DNA of 61,416 nucleotides from an uncultured Bacteroidales bacterium (GTDB taxonomy: Bacteria > Bacteroidota > Bacteroidia > Bacteroidales > Tenuifilaceae). Each line of letters begins with the position of its first letter. Within the stretch, counting starts at the first letter, position 1. The notes under the pieces are model-generated. The model was not told the origin of the DNA. It searched no databases and saw only the letters and a program-made list of their open reading frames with translations. Made by a program: the position numbers and the translations under genes. The stretch is from assembly GCA_937926785.1 (NCBI GenBank), contig CALBBQ010000034.1, forward strand, positions 1 through 61,416, in the 5' to 3' direction. Of the stretch, positions 27,572-36,766 are shown piece after piece.

Positions 27572-29647
27572 TTACTGTAGGGCATATACCATCACGTTAT
27601 CGACCCTGTATGCTGTTGACATCGAATTACTACCGGTATATTTAAAACCTATATAAACATCGCCGGAGAAACTACCAAGGCTAACCCCACCGGAGCTTAC
27701 CCAGCGGTTAGTGCCATCGGCTTGCTGAACAATGTAAGCATCGGTTAGCTTTGTTTGAGTTGCTGAAGCCGGATTGGTGCCATCAAAATTGGTGAGAACA
27801 TACACCTCCAGCGTAGCATTAGCCCAATAGTTATACTGTGTGTCGAACTTCAGGATCACGTTGGAACCCGAAGGGAGGGTAACCTTTGGTGAAATAAGCC
27901 AAGCCACATTGCTGGCTTCGCCCGACTGGTATGGGTTCATCTCGGCATACACATTACCACCGTACTGTTTTGCATTCCACACCTTGGTGCCGGCAGTTGC
28001 AATGGTTTTCCAACCGTCTATACTTATGGGGCTGTTAACCGTAGCCAATGCAAAGTTCTGGTTAAGCAGATAATTCTTTGATAACCTGGGTTGAATAAGC
28101 CTTACATCGCCTACTTTGCGGATGGCAAGCTGGTAATCGCTGTTAAACTTGGTGAGCACAGCGGTTATCTGTCCACGCCCAAGGGGTAGCTCAACACCGG
28201 CAAAGTTTGCATAGTTGCTCGTGCGAACAATGATAGTATTACCCGCGGCATCCTCCAAGAACCGGTTAGTAGTAGCAGAGCTCTCGGCGTATGTCTTACC
28301 CAGTTCGCTATCGGTAAACTGCATGCCAGAAAGGGTGATAACCCGGCCAATCATGCTATTATTTAACTCGCTCAGCGAGGTTGAAACCACACTTATAGGA
28401 TTCCCGCAGCTAATAATAAACACTTTCTGGTAGAACTCGGCAGCCGATAACCGGCCAATTCCCCCATTGTAATTGCCACCCAGCTGTAAAACCCCTCCGT
28501 AGGTACCCAGGTATAGGTCCTTGCAGTTTATACGGATTTTGGTTCCCACGGGGAAATCGGCGTAAAGCCCGGTTACATCAACCTTGAACTCAATGGCAGC
28601 GGTTTCATCCTCAATGAAAAGCTGCTTATACAAGTTGCCCGATTCATCATTTGCATTTACAACACCCTCAATAACCAAATCATAAGGTATTTTAAATAGT
28701 GCCGAGCCATCCCAAATCTGCTTAAGCTGAGCTATGGTTGTGTTGGCCAGTGGAGCTTGGGTGCCAAAGCGGGGTTGGTTAAACTGAACATCCATAGTAT
28801 CGCGAATAATCAGCTGATAAGTACCCCCGAATATGCTTAAAACCCCCGTAACACTTCCACTACCGGTCGGAACCTGCGTTTTGGTGAACTTGGCGTAGCC
28901 ACTGGTTCTCAAAATGATTTGGTTACCCTGCTGGTCAACCAGCATGCGATTGGTATTCACCCCTGGAATGCTGTATGTGGCAGCGGGATTCCAGAACTGA
29001 ACGTTTTCCAGCTTAACCAACTTCTGAACCTTACTGGTGGCCAGAGTGGGAATGGTTATGATTTCGGGTTGAATTTCAATTTTTTCTCCGGTAACCAGAA
29101 GAGTGGCGGGAACCTTTGAAGGGTCTATTCCGGTAACCTTTAATACACCGGCATCGGTATAACCCAATCCAATCTGGTACATCCCATTGTAGTTATCAAT
29201 GGCCAATTCGTTAACCAGCACCAAAACCCGTTTGCCGGGTTTTAACCCGTAGCTGGCATACAAATCTTTAGCATTTATTTTCAAGTCGATACCGCCGGTT
29301 TCATCGGCAATGGTTACCGTTTCGTAGAAATTTGCAGCGGAATCGGACGATAGTACATAAGCATCAATCACAATGGGTTTAAGTACTGGAACAGAATCTT
29401 CCTTTTCCTTATCGTAAACTTTAGTCCAGAACTCTGTTGGGGCTACATCTCTTATAAGTGCAGCCTTGGGATTGCTCTGTCCATCGTATAGCCCTTTGAG
29501 CTGGGCAATGGTAAAAGATTTCTCCCAGGTTGCTGCTTTGCTGTAAATGGGAGGAGTATCAAAGTCTTCCTTTACACACGAAGTGTTTACCAATACCAAG
29601 CCCACAAGGGCAAGTATTGCAAGTAGTATGAAATATTTTCGTTTCAT
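27572..29647 (-). CDS. Lipoprotein with two DUF5689 domains and a choice-anchor-J-like C-terminus
   Basis: 691 aa. Lipoprotein signal with lipidation at C24 (VNTSC). Two DUF5689-type repeats are visible (about 35-290 and 300-530); each contains a TIAQLK-type opening, an IVIDAYVLSSD or LVIEGVVNAND strand, an (E/D)TGGIDLKI or EDETAAIEFKV strand and a QLIIRDTMDV or QLAIRKVGDV ending. The last ~160 residues resemble choice-anchor J or DUF5017 modules (ISIDGWKTI...WLISPKVTLPSG...YRVDNVMVYAL), typical of surface-exposed proteins. It is probably the surface partner of the TonB receptor encoded at the head of the operon; ligand unknown. Confidence 0.8.
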   Translation of the reverse strand: MKRKYFILLAILALVGLVLVNTSCVKEDFDTPPIYSKAATWEKSFTIAQLKGLYDGQSNPKAALIRDVAPTEFWTKVYDKEKEDSVPVLKPIVIDAYVLSSDSAANFYETVTIADETGGIDLKINAKDLYASYGLKPGKRVLVLVNELAIDNYNGMYQIGLGYTDAGVLKVTGIDPSKVPATLLVTGEKIEIQPEIITIPTLATSKVQKLVKLENVQFWNPAATYSIPGVNTNRMLVDQQGNQIILRTSGYAKFTKTQVPTGSGSVTGVLSIFGGTYQLIIRDTMDVQFNQPRFGTQAPLANTTIAQLKQIWDGSALFKIPYDLVIEGVVNANDESGNLYKQLFIEDETAAIEFKVDVTGLYADFPVGTKIRINCKDLYLGTYGGVLQLGGNYNGGIGRLSAAEFYQKVFIISCGNPISVVSTSLSELNNSMIGRVITLSGMQFTDSELGKTYAESSATTNRFLEDAAGNTIIVRTSNYANFAGVELPLGRGQITAVLTKFNSDYQLAIRKVGDVRLIQPRLSKNYLLNQNFALATVNSPISIDGWKTIATAGTKVWNAKQYGGNVYAEMNPYQSGEASNVAWLISPKVTLPSGSNVILKFDTQYNYWANATLEVYVLTNFDGTNPASATQTKLTDAYIVQQADGTNRWVSSGGVSLGSFSGDVYIGFKYTGSNSMSTAYRVDNVMVYALQ

Positions 29648-29665
29648 TGTACATCCCTCCCCTTT

Positions 29666-30529
29666 CTATTGTTGGCACCGATTATTAGTAAAATTGATAT
29701 CGTTTGTATCACGAAGCAGCAGCTGGTATGTGCCTTTGTAGTAGGTAAGCACACCAACCACCCAGCCATTCTTTGTGGGAATGGGGTTGCCGGCAAATTT
29801 TGCATAACCGCTGGTTCTGATAACAATTGTGCTGGCGTAAGGTAGTGAACAGGAAACCAGGGCATGGTTAACAGTTACCTTGTTTGTAATGTCAGCAAAG
29901 GTATAGATGCTATTCGTAATTGGCGAAATGGTATCCTTGATTTGCACATTCTCAAACTTCACCAACCTCCCGATATTGGTTTGTGTAAGTAGGGTTGGAG
30001 ACATGGTAAGCGGAACAACGTCAACCAGCTGTTTTCCCTTTTTGAAAACATGCTGGCGAATGACAGGGTCACCTTCGAGCCCACTTATCTCCCAGTTACC
30101 ATTATTACTGTATATCGAGCCGAGCTGGATTTGCCCCCCATAGTCGCCCAGGTAAAGCCCATTGCAGTACACTACCACCCTCTGCCCGCGCTTATAGTCA
30201 TTGTAAAGCGATGTTTTATTGAGCTTAAGCTCAATGCCACCCGTTGCATCCTGAATGAATATGCTTTTGTAGAAGTTGCCCTCCTTGTCGTCGGATGTCA
30301 CAACGCCTTCGATGATGATAGAATCCCTTTGAAAGAAGGTGTTTTCGCTGAGCTGGTAAAGCTCACCCGGATACATGGATTTAAGTTCAGCTATGGTTGT
30401 ATTTGCCTGAAGGTTAGTGGAATCGACCCTTGGTTCAACAGTATCGTAGTTAAAATCGATGCAGCCGTGCATTGAAACCACTATTGCCCACCCAATCAAG
30501 GCTAATATTGCGAATGTAAAACGTTTCAT
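29666..30529 (-). CDS. DUF5689 lipoprotein, single-domain form
   Basis: 287 aa. Lipoprotein signal MKRFTFAILALIGWAIVVSM, then HGC with lipidation at C23. One DUF5689 domain fills the mature protein: TIAELKSMYPGELYQL, SIIIEGVVTSDDKEGNFYK, IFIQDATGGIELKL, GLYLGDYGGQIQLGS and the closing TYQLLLRDTNDINF. The same units occur twice in the next gene, so the two are paralogues. Gaps of 18 bp on each side put it in one operon with the TonB receptor and the longer DUF5689 protein. Confidence 0.82.
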   Translation of the reverse strand: MKRFTFAILALIGWAIVVSMHGCIDFNYDTVEPRVDSTNLQANTTIAELKSMYPGELYQLSENTFFQRDSIIIEGVVTSDDKEGNFYKSIFIQDATGGIELKLNKTSLYNDYKRGQRVVVYCNGLYLGDYGGQIQLGSIYSNNGNWEISGLEGDPVIRQHVFKKGKQLVDVVPLTMSPTLLTQTNIGRLVKFENVQIKDTISPITNSIYTFADITNKVTVNHALVSCSLPYASTIVIRTSGYAKFAGNPIPTKNGWVVGVLTYYKGTYQLLLRDTNDINFTNNRCQQ

Positions 30530-30547
30530 CTTTCTAATTTTTTTATG

Positions 30548-33253
30548 TTAAAATCTAAGTCCCAGAATCAGGTAGTATGTCCGACCGAATGCGTAGAAGT
30601 ACTTGGGAGGGAATGTGTTTGAAGTTTGCTCAGCAACTGAGTATCTGGCTTGTTCAAATCCTCCCGTTTTAAAATCGGTATTATTCAGCACATTTGCCAC
30701 CTGAAAGTTAAGGTTGATAAAGTAATCCTTATATCTCCATGATTTACCCAAATTTGCATCAATCAGTAAAGCCGAAGGAACTTTCTCCTGACGGGTGAGA
30801 GCATCGCGACGTGGGTCGCCTGGTTCAAGGCCCTGAAGTGCTTCTGCAGTGCGTTTGCCTGGGGCAAAATCGATGTACGAATGATCGTAGTAGCTAACCT
30901 CAGCTCCTAAAAACCAATATTTTGGTGAAGCGTAACGTAAGCCTAGCATCGCTGCGGTTTGCGGTGTATTGGGTACAAAAAAGTTTTTAATGTAAACCAC
31001 CTGGTCCATGAGAAGTACTGTTCCCAGGTTATCCTGAGTAACCGTGGCCAAGGGGCGTGAGGTAAACTGATAAACCCCAAGTGCTGCAGCCGAGTTGAGG
31101 GTTAATGTTGGGCTAAGCTTTACTTCCGCTCCAATCTCTACCCCCTTGTGCACCTTTTCAATACCCCGCATGGTGTAGTTAATAAAGGTACGGTAGGTAT
31201 CATCGTAAAACGATTTTAGCTCCGTTTGGTCCATAAACATGGTGTAGTATGCCGAGAACCTGGCCTTTACATAAGGTGTACGGAGGTTATAGTTGATGTC
31301 AAAAGCGGCTATCCGCTCACTGGTCAATCCGGGAATTACAAAATTAGAGGTACGAGGTGAAATGTAGGAATTACGGAAGAATGGGGCACGGGTCAGGTAG
31401 GCCAGGTTTGCATCGAGGTAGTGCCTACCAGTGATTTTCCAGGTTGCTCCGGTTTTTACCCCGTAGTTATGGAACTGCTGTTTAGGTGAGTCGCCCTTTG
31501 AATTTTCAGGGAAACGGCCGTTGCGCATGTTACCGGTTCTCCAAAACTCTGTGTAGGTGTAATTGGCACCTGCGTAAAAATCTAACCGATTCAGTGTGTA
31601 GTTGGCAACACCCCATACACCACCATTATTAACATTTGCCCAGTAGCTGTAACCAAATATATCCCCTACCACAACCTTACGGTTTGGATTGTCTAAATCG
31701 TTCTGGGCCAAACCGGGATTACTGAAGTAGTCGCGCTCCACAAACTGGTCAATATCCAACCAGTACTTACCACCCAACAGGTCATCCATAATCTTGTAGT
31801 TCTTACCTTTATATATTGAGGCTTCAATACCTCCGTTCACTTTCAGCTCCGGAACCGGATTCCAGTTAGCAATACTGGAGAAGGTGAACTGCCGGGAATC
31901 GGTTATGCGGTTTTCTACGATGTACTTTGAGCGAAGGCTATCGCTGTTGTAGTTCACCTGGTACATGTAGTCCCAGTCCAGCTGCCGGATTGATGCATCG
32001 TTTCTAAAGGCATTTGCAAGCTCACTAACTACCGAAGGATCGGAGTTAGCCCAGTAGCTGGGAAGCTTGCGGTAGTAATCAGGGCGAGGATCCTGTGCAT
32101 CGTACCAGTTTAAGCCCGATGTTTGGTAAGTACCAAATGAATAGCCAGCTGTTGTAGTTACCTTTAAGTTAGGCTGAACATCCCAGTAGTGGTTAAGTAT
32201 AAAAGTTGGTTCCTGCTGAAATCGCACACGTGCATTTCGCTTCTCACCATTCTGGTAACCCCAGTTAGGGTTATAGAAGTTTGTACCAGCCAGGGCGTTG
32301 GCTTCATCGGTTGAAACACCTTGCATTCCCCTTTTGGTAGGAGCGTTAAAAGTGGTAAAGGCAACCGAATGCCTGTCGTTGAATCTTTTCTCAATTCCTA
32401 TGAAATAGGCCCATGCGTCGTAATTAGTTCCCTCCACATAGCCCTCCTCAGCCCAACGGCGTGAGCCGCTGAGGGTAAATGCAACCCCATTCTCCATTAG
32501 GCCAGTGGAATGGGTAAACATTAGCCGATTGGTGTAGGTTCGGTTCGTTGCTGCGTACGATAGCCTGGTTCCGGTTCGTTGCTGCGATGCCCGCACGTTG
32601 AGGTAGGTCGCCCCACCTAATCCACCAAACGACCAATCGGTAGGGGTTAAGCCATTCCTGGCTTCCCTATTGCGGGTAACATCGTTAAGGCCACCCCAGG
32701 AACTCCATCCGGCAAATCCGCTTTCGGGATCGTTAACCGACACGCCGTTCATGTAGAGCAGCGAGTACTCCGGGTCGTATCCTCTGATCTGAAACCTTGC
32801 CGCACCAAAAGTAAACGACGCTGCCGAGGAGAAGGCATCCTGCTGCGATTGTAGCAAGCCGGTAACCGATTGCCCCTTCGATTCGCTCTCCAACTCATCA
32901 ACCGAAATGGTTACCTCATTATATGCTCCATAAGCGTCATCGGAAACCGTACGCGGCATCATGACATCCGGAAGCTTTAAACCTTCGGCAACCTCAACCT
33001 CCATCTCAACGGTCTGGTATCCGAGAAGAACAAAATCGAATAAATATTTTCCGGGATTTAAACCGGTTATCACGTAATAGCCAGTTGCATCGGTTGAAAC
33101 ACTCACATTTGTGCCAACTACCTGTACCACTACCCCGGGTAACACTTTTCCCGACTGGGAATCCTTAACATACCCACTCACACCCTGCTGAGCAAGTAAG
33201 GCTGATGTACTCCCCATGAGTACAACCATGATAACTAAAAGTAATCGCCTCAT
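30548..33253 (-). CDS. TonB-dependent outer-membrane receptor with N-terminal carboxypeptidase-regulatory-like domain
   Basis: 901 aa from the ATG at 33253, which begins a classical signal peptide (MRRLLLVIMVVLMGSTSALL, cleaved after AQ). An ATG at 33319 would put 22 polar residues before it and is not favoured. The mature protein starts with a CarboxypepD_reg-like domain (GVSGYVKDSQSGKVLPGVVV), then the plug (about 120-240) and a 22-strand type barrel ending in ...YYLILGLRF, the aromatic C-terminal barrel signal. Such receptors import large or scarce ligands with TonB energy. No SusD-like gene is present; the DUF5689 lipoproteins may act as the surface partner. Confidence 0.9.
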   Translation of the reverse strand: MRRLLLVIMVVLMGSTSALLAQQGVSGYVKDSQSGKVLPGVVVQVVGTNVSVSTDATGYYVITGLNPGKYLFDFVLLGYQTVEMEVEVAEGLKLPDVMMPRTVSDDAYGAYNEVTISVDELESESKGQSVTGLLQSQQDAFSSAASFTFGAARFQIRGYDPEYSLLYMNGVSVNDPESGFAGWSSWGGLNDVTRNREARNGLTPTDWSFGGLGGATYLNVRASQQRTGTRLSYAATNRTYTNRLMFTHSTGLMENGVAFTLSGSRRWAEEGYVEGTNYDAWAYFIGIEKRFNDRHSVAFTTFNAPTKRGMQGVSTDEANALAGTNFYNPNWGYQNGEKRNARVRFQQEPTFILNHYWDVQPNLKVTTTAGYSFGTYQTSGLNWYDAQDPRPDYYRKLPSYWANSDPSVVSELANAFRNDASIRQLDWDYMYQVNYNSDSLRSKYIVENRITDSRQFTFSSIANWNPVPELKVNGGIEASIYKGKNYKIMDDLLGGKYWLDIDQFVERDYFSNPGLAQNDLDNPNRKVVVGDIFGYSYWANVNNGGVWGVANYTLNRLDFYAGANYTYTEFWRTGNMRNGRFPENSKGDSPKQQFHNYGVKTGATWKITGRHYLDANLAYLTRAPFFRNSYISPRTSNFVIPGLTSERIAAFDINYNLRTPYVKARFSAYYTMFMDQTELKSFYDDTYRTFINYTMRGIEKVHKGVEIGAEVKLSPTLTLNSAAALGVYQFTSRPLATVTQDNLGTVLLMDQVVYIKNFFVPNTPQTAAMLGLRYASPKYWFLGAEVSYYDHSYIDFAPGKRTAEALQGLEPGDPRRDALTRQEKVPSALLIDANLGKSWRYKDYFINLNFQVANVLNNTDFKTGGFEQARYSVAEQTSNTFPPKYFYAFGRTYYLILGLRF

Positions 33254-33358
33254 TTGGTAAATTGATGTTTTATTACGTAGCTTTGGTTTAGTACCTGCAA
33301 AAATGAAACTTTTTAGCATAAATTTTGATTAATTACATTCTTTTTTTTCGTTAAGTTT

Positions 33359-33366
33359 TATATTTG
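33359..33366 (+). promoter_or_regulatory. Minus-7 box (TATATTTG) of the secreted EEP-family gene
   Basis: Exact TAnnTTTG match 31 bp before the ATG at 33398; the upstream T-rich stretch lacks a clear TTG at standard spacing. The 144-bp gap also has to hold the promoter of the divergent TonB receptor. Confidence 0.5.
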
Positions 33367-33397
33367 TCGCATCATTTTTCCTAAAATATAACAACTT

Positions 33398-34450
33398 ATG
33401 TATAGTTTATTTCTAAGAAAAATATCGTTTGTATTAGTAACTGTACTACTACCTTTACTTTTATCAGCACAAGGCGATGTACAAAAAGAACAGTATAAGG
33501 TTAGCTGCATTGCATTTTACAACCTTGAGAACCTGTTCGATACCATCCCCGGCCCAAACGATACCGAGTTCACGCCGGAAGGGGCAAACAAGTTTACCTC
33601 GGCCAGGTATTGGCATAAAATTAACAACATGGCCGATGTCATCTCCCAGATAGGAGGAGAGCTATTCCCGGGTGGACCAGCAATTATAGGGGTTTGCGAA
33701 ATTGAAAACCGAAACGTTCTGGAAGATCTGATAGCCGCACCTAAACTGCAACCCTCAGGCTATTCCATTGTTCACTACGATTCGCCCGATGCCCGGGGGG
33801 TGGATGTGGGGTTGATGTACCGTCCCGATTTCTTCAAGGTAACCTCGCACCGTTCTGTCACGCTGCACATTCCCGATAACCCAAACTTTAAAACCCGCGA
33901 CCAGCTGGTTGTAAGCGGGTTACTCGATGGGGAACCCATACATATCATTGTCAACCATTGGCCTTCGCGCAGGGGTGGGGAGAAACGGAGCCTGCCTTTC
34001 CGCATGGCTGCCGCCAAGCTAACCCGCTCAATCGTTGATTCCATCCTCACAACCGATGCCAATGCCAAAATTATTATCATGGGCGACCTGAACGACGACC
34101 CGGACAGTAAAAGTATCATTAAAGGATTAGGAGCAAATCCATATAAAGAAAAGCTCAAACCCGGCGAGCTTTTCAATGCCATGGGAAGCCTTTACCACGA
34201 AGGGATTGGTACTTTAGCTTACCGCGATTCCTGGAACCTTTTCGATAACCTGATCATCACCCAGTCGCTTCTGGGTGACGACAGGACCACATGGAAATTC
34301 CACAAAGCAAAGGTTTTTAACAAACCTTTCCTCCAGCAGAAAAGTGGACAGTTTGCAGGTTATCCTTGGCGAACCTACGTGGGTAATACCTTTATGGGAG
34401 GCTACTCCGACCACTTCCCGGTTTACCTGTTCCTGGTTAAGAAAAAGTAA
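33398..34450 (+). CDS. Secreted endonuclease/exonuclease/phosphatase-fold protein
   Basis: 350 aa. Signal peptide of about 25 residues (SFVLVTVLLPLLLSAQG). The EEP fold marks are FYNLENLFDT near the start, the metal-binding Glu in VCEIENR, IIVNHWPSRRGG, the catalytic MGDLNDDPDS and the final SDHFPVYL, so the active site looks intact. Members cleave nucleic acids or phosphoesters; location is periplasmic or extracellular. It is divergent from the TonB/DUF5689 operon, a neighbourhood that suggests use of an extracellular phosphorylated substrate, possibly DNA; this is inference. Confidence 0.85.
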   Translation: MYSLFLRKISFVLVTVLLPLLLSAQGDVQKEQYKVSCIAFYNLENLFDTIPGPNDTEFTPEGANKFTSARYWHKINNMADVISQIGGELFPGGPAIIGVCEIENRNVLEDLIAAPKLQPSGYSIVHYDSPDARGVDVGLMYRPDFFKVTSHRSVTLHIPDNPNFKTRDQLVVSGLLDGEPIHIIVNHWPSRRGGEKRSLPFRMAAAKLTRSIVDSILTTDANAKIIIMGDLNDDPDSKSIIKGLGANPYKEKLKPGELFNAMGSLYHEGIGTLAYRDSWNLFDNLIITQSLLGDDRTTWKFHKAKVFNKPFLQQKSGQFAGYPWRTYVGNTFMGGYSDHFPVYLFLVKKK

Positions 34451-34456
34451 AATATT

Positions 34457-34482
34457 AAAAACGGGCCAAGGCCCGTTTTTTT
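34457..34482 (+). terminator. Terminator after the EEP-family gene
   Basis: AAAAACGGGCC (34457-34467) pairs with GGCCCGTTTTT (34470-34480), followed by further T on the plus strand. It lies just after the stop at 34450. Confidence 0.88.
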
Positions 34483-34635
34483 GCATTAAATACTAATTTT
34501 GTATGAACATGAACTGGCAAATAGAATTTTTGAAAGATGATTATGATTATATGAAATAATGAGCCAAAGGGAAACTAACTTTATGAGACCGGTAAGCCAA
34601 ACAACCGTTATCCTAAAAACCTGAGCGCAGATCAA

Positions 34636-35043
34636 ATGACCAAGGTAAAAAAACAGCTACTTCACGACGAACCGGTACCGTTCAAGCTGCTAGCCATATC
34701 TTCGTCGCTGAGCATGAGCCAAATGGTTTGGCACATTAACCAAAAATGTCAGCTCTCTCTTGGCCAAAACATCTTACTTGAAGCTCTACTTGGCTTTCCT
34801 GCATTTACCGACAGAGGAACTTACCAAACTATTGTCATAACGCTAATCGGAAATAAATCTCAAGGGAAATTGCTTCATCCAAAACTCAGCAATATTGACT
34901 ACCTACTTGAACTAACGGGCCCAGCCGATGACACCTTGGTATCAAAAATATCAACCGGAATAAAATCGTTACCCACCACCCAGACGGTAATTGAGGTTCA
35001 ACCGGGCTTACTAAAGCGCAAGGAGCCCTACTGCTCAGAATAG
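34636..35043 (+). CDS. IPExxxVDY-type small protein of unknown function
   Basis: 135 aa. The layout matches the Bacteroidota family named IPExxxVDY: an N-terminal FKLLAISSSLSMSQMVWHIN segment, a FPAFTDRGTYQT middle part, the name motif in variant form (LHPKLSNIDYLLEL instead of IPExxxVDY) and a final VIEVQPGLLKRKE. No catalytic motif or signal peptide is seen; probably cytoplasmic. In many relatives it sits near fatty-acid or glycolysis genes, which are not here. The 150 bp before it hold no clear promoter. Confidence 0.65.
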   Translation: MTKVKKQLLHDEPVPFKLLAISSSLSMSQMVWHINQKCQLSLGQNILLEALLGFPAFTDRGTYQTIVITLIGNKSQGKLLHPKLSNIDYLLELTGPADDTLVSKISTGIKSLPTTQTVIEVQPGLLKRKEPYCSE

Positions 35044-35148
35044 TTAAATTTTACGCGGTTAGTTATCAGCATTATACGGATTTCTGTTTACCCGTTTAAC
35101 TTTCGCGTTAAACTTTGTTAAGGGTATAGTTGTCCATATCATAAAAGT

Positions 35149-35156
35149 TACCTTTG
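35149..35156 (+). promoter_or_regulatory. Minus-7 box (TACCTTTG) directly before rprX
   Basis: Exact TAnnTTTG match whose last base is only 5 bp before the ATG at 35162. If used, transcription would start at or next to the start codon and give a leaderless mRNA. A TTG at 35130-35132 is 16 bp upstream, shorter than the usual 19-21. Confidence 0.5.
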
Positions 35157-35161
35157 CTCAT

Positions 35162-36751
35162 ATGAGCAGAAAATTACTTTTAATTCTAACCGCCGTAATT
35201 TCCATTGCATCCATTGGGTTGGTCATGCTTCAATCCAAATGGATAAGAATTGCTGTGGAGATTAAGGAAGAGCAGTTTGCTCAAACGGCAAGCCTGGCCA
35301 TGGAACGAATCATCGATGAAATCGAAAAGCAGGAAACGGTGGTTCAGATCATTGATGAGATAAAACCCTACTACTCGGTAAACACCAGCGGTTCGGCACG
35401 AATGACCTACCGACAAGATATCCTGAATAAAACAAAAGGTGGATTCCGTTCCAAGCAAATCAGCCAGCAGGTTTTCACCTTCAGCAACCTCGATACCCTT
35501 AGGTTACCCACCTTTGCAAAAAGCATTGTGGACAGCACCATGTTCGGCAACCTACCGGTTAAAATCTCGGCCGATGGCACCAACCCAACCACTCAATCGC
35601 TAAACCTGAACATTACCGACAAGCTTCTTAACAAAACGGTGTTTGTTGAAAACATCGTTGATCGCATGATTCGGGTGGAACTCCCGCTGCAGGACCGTAT
35701 ATCACAGGAACAGCTGGACTCCATCATCCATCGCGAACTAACCCGTAAGGGCATTGATGCCCGCTACGAATACCGAGTAACGAACGAAAAAGACAGCACC
35801 ATATACTCCAGCCCAAGGTTCAGGTCGGGCTTTAAAGGCTTGGTTCTACGCGACAAGCTTTTCCCCAACGATTTCTTCGCTCGTAGATATTTTCTTACGA
35901 TATACTTTCCAAATCAAAAAACCTACATTCTAAGTTCGCTTGGCCCCATGACCTTTGGCACCCTGTTGCTTACCTTGATGATTATTTCTATATTTACCAT
36001 AACGCTTTACATCATTTTCAAGCAAAAGCGCATTTCGGAAATACGGAATGATTTTGTAAGCAACATGACCCACGAGCTTAAAACCCCCATATCAACCATT
36101 TCGCTGGCAGCACAAATGCTCAACGATAAAAGCATCCCTACCGAGCGTAAAAACCTCGATTACCTTGGTGGTGTCATTGCTGATGAAAGTAAACGCCTTG
36201 GGCTTCAGGTGGAAAAGGTTCTGCAGATGGCAATCTTTGAACGTGCTAAACTTAAGCTCAAGATTAAGGAGGTGGACATTCATGAAGTGATTAAAAAGGT
36301 TACAAATAACTTTTCACTTCAACTGGAAACACAGGATGGAATCATCATTCATGAATTAAACGCCACCCAACCCGCCATTAAAGCCGATGAGGTTCATATC
36401 ACCAACGTGATTAACAACCTGCTCGATAACGCCACCAAGTACCGCAACGGGAATCCTGAAATTACCATTTCAACCAAGGATGTAACCAAAGGAGTGGTGG
36501 TTGCCATTAAAGACAACGGGATTGGGATTAGCCGCGATAACCTGAGAAAAATTTTCGATCAGTTTTACCGGGTTCCCAGCGGAAACATTCACAACGTTAA
36601 GGGCTTTGGGCTCGGATTGAGCTACGTCAAAAAGATTGTTGAAGCCCACGGCGGTAGAATCTGGGTTGAAAGCAAGCTGGGCGAGGGAAGTACATTCTCC
36701 TTTTTCCTGCCGTGGAACGGACCAACAGAACAATCGTATATACCCAAATAG
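35162..36751 (+). CDS. rprX: Sensor histidine kinase, RprX-like
   Basis: 529 aa. Two membrane helices (about 5-24 and 262-287) enclose a periplasmic sensor region of about 235 residues; no HAMP or PAS is evident between the second helix and the kinase core. Phospho-acceptor H304 lies in NDFVSNMTHELKTPIST; the ATPase part has NNLLDNATKY, DNGIGIS, FDQFYRV and GFGLGLSYVKKIVEAHGG. The regulator 15 bp downstream closely resembles Bacteroides RprY, so this is the RprX-type partner. The name is by family resemblance; the signal is unknown. Confidence 0.85.
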   Translation: MSRKLLLILTAVISIASIGLVMLQSKWIRIAVEIKEEQFAQTASLAMERIIDEIEKQETVVQIIDEIKPYYSVNTSGSARMTYRQDILNKTKGGFRSKQISQQVFTFSNLDTLRLPTFAKSIVDSTMFGNLPVKISADGTNPTTQSLNLNITDKLLNKTVFVENIVDRMIRVELPLQDRISQEQLDSIIHRELTRKGIDARYEYRVTNEKDSTIYSSPRFRSGFKGLVLRDKLFPNDFFARRYFLTIYFPNQKTYILSSLGPMTFGTLLLTLMIISIFTITLYIIFKQKRISEIRNDFVSNMTHELKTPISTISLAAQMLNDKSIPTERKNLDYLGGVIADESKRLGLQVEKVLQMAIFERAKLKLKIKEVDIHEVIKKVTNNFSLQLETQDGIIIHELNATQPAIKADEVHITNVINNLLDNATKYRNGNPEITISTKDVTKGVVVAIKDNGIGISRDNLRKIFDQFYRVPSGNIHNVKGFGLGLSYVKKIVEAHGGRIWVESKLGEGSTFSFFLPWNGPTEQSYIPK

Positions 36752-36766
36752 CTAATACTTAAAACC

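Noticed and set aside
33254..33319. 22-residue N-terminal extension of the TonB receptor
   Set aside because: It would bury the signal peptide behind a polar, basic stretch; the ATG at 33253 begins a classical signal peptide.
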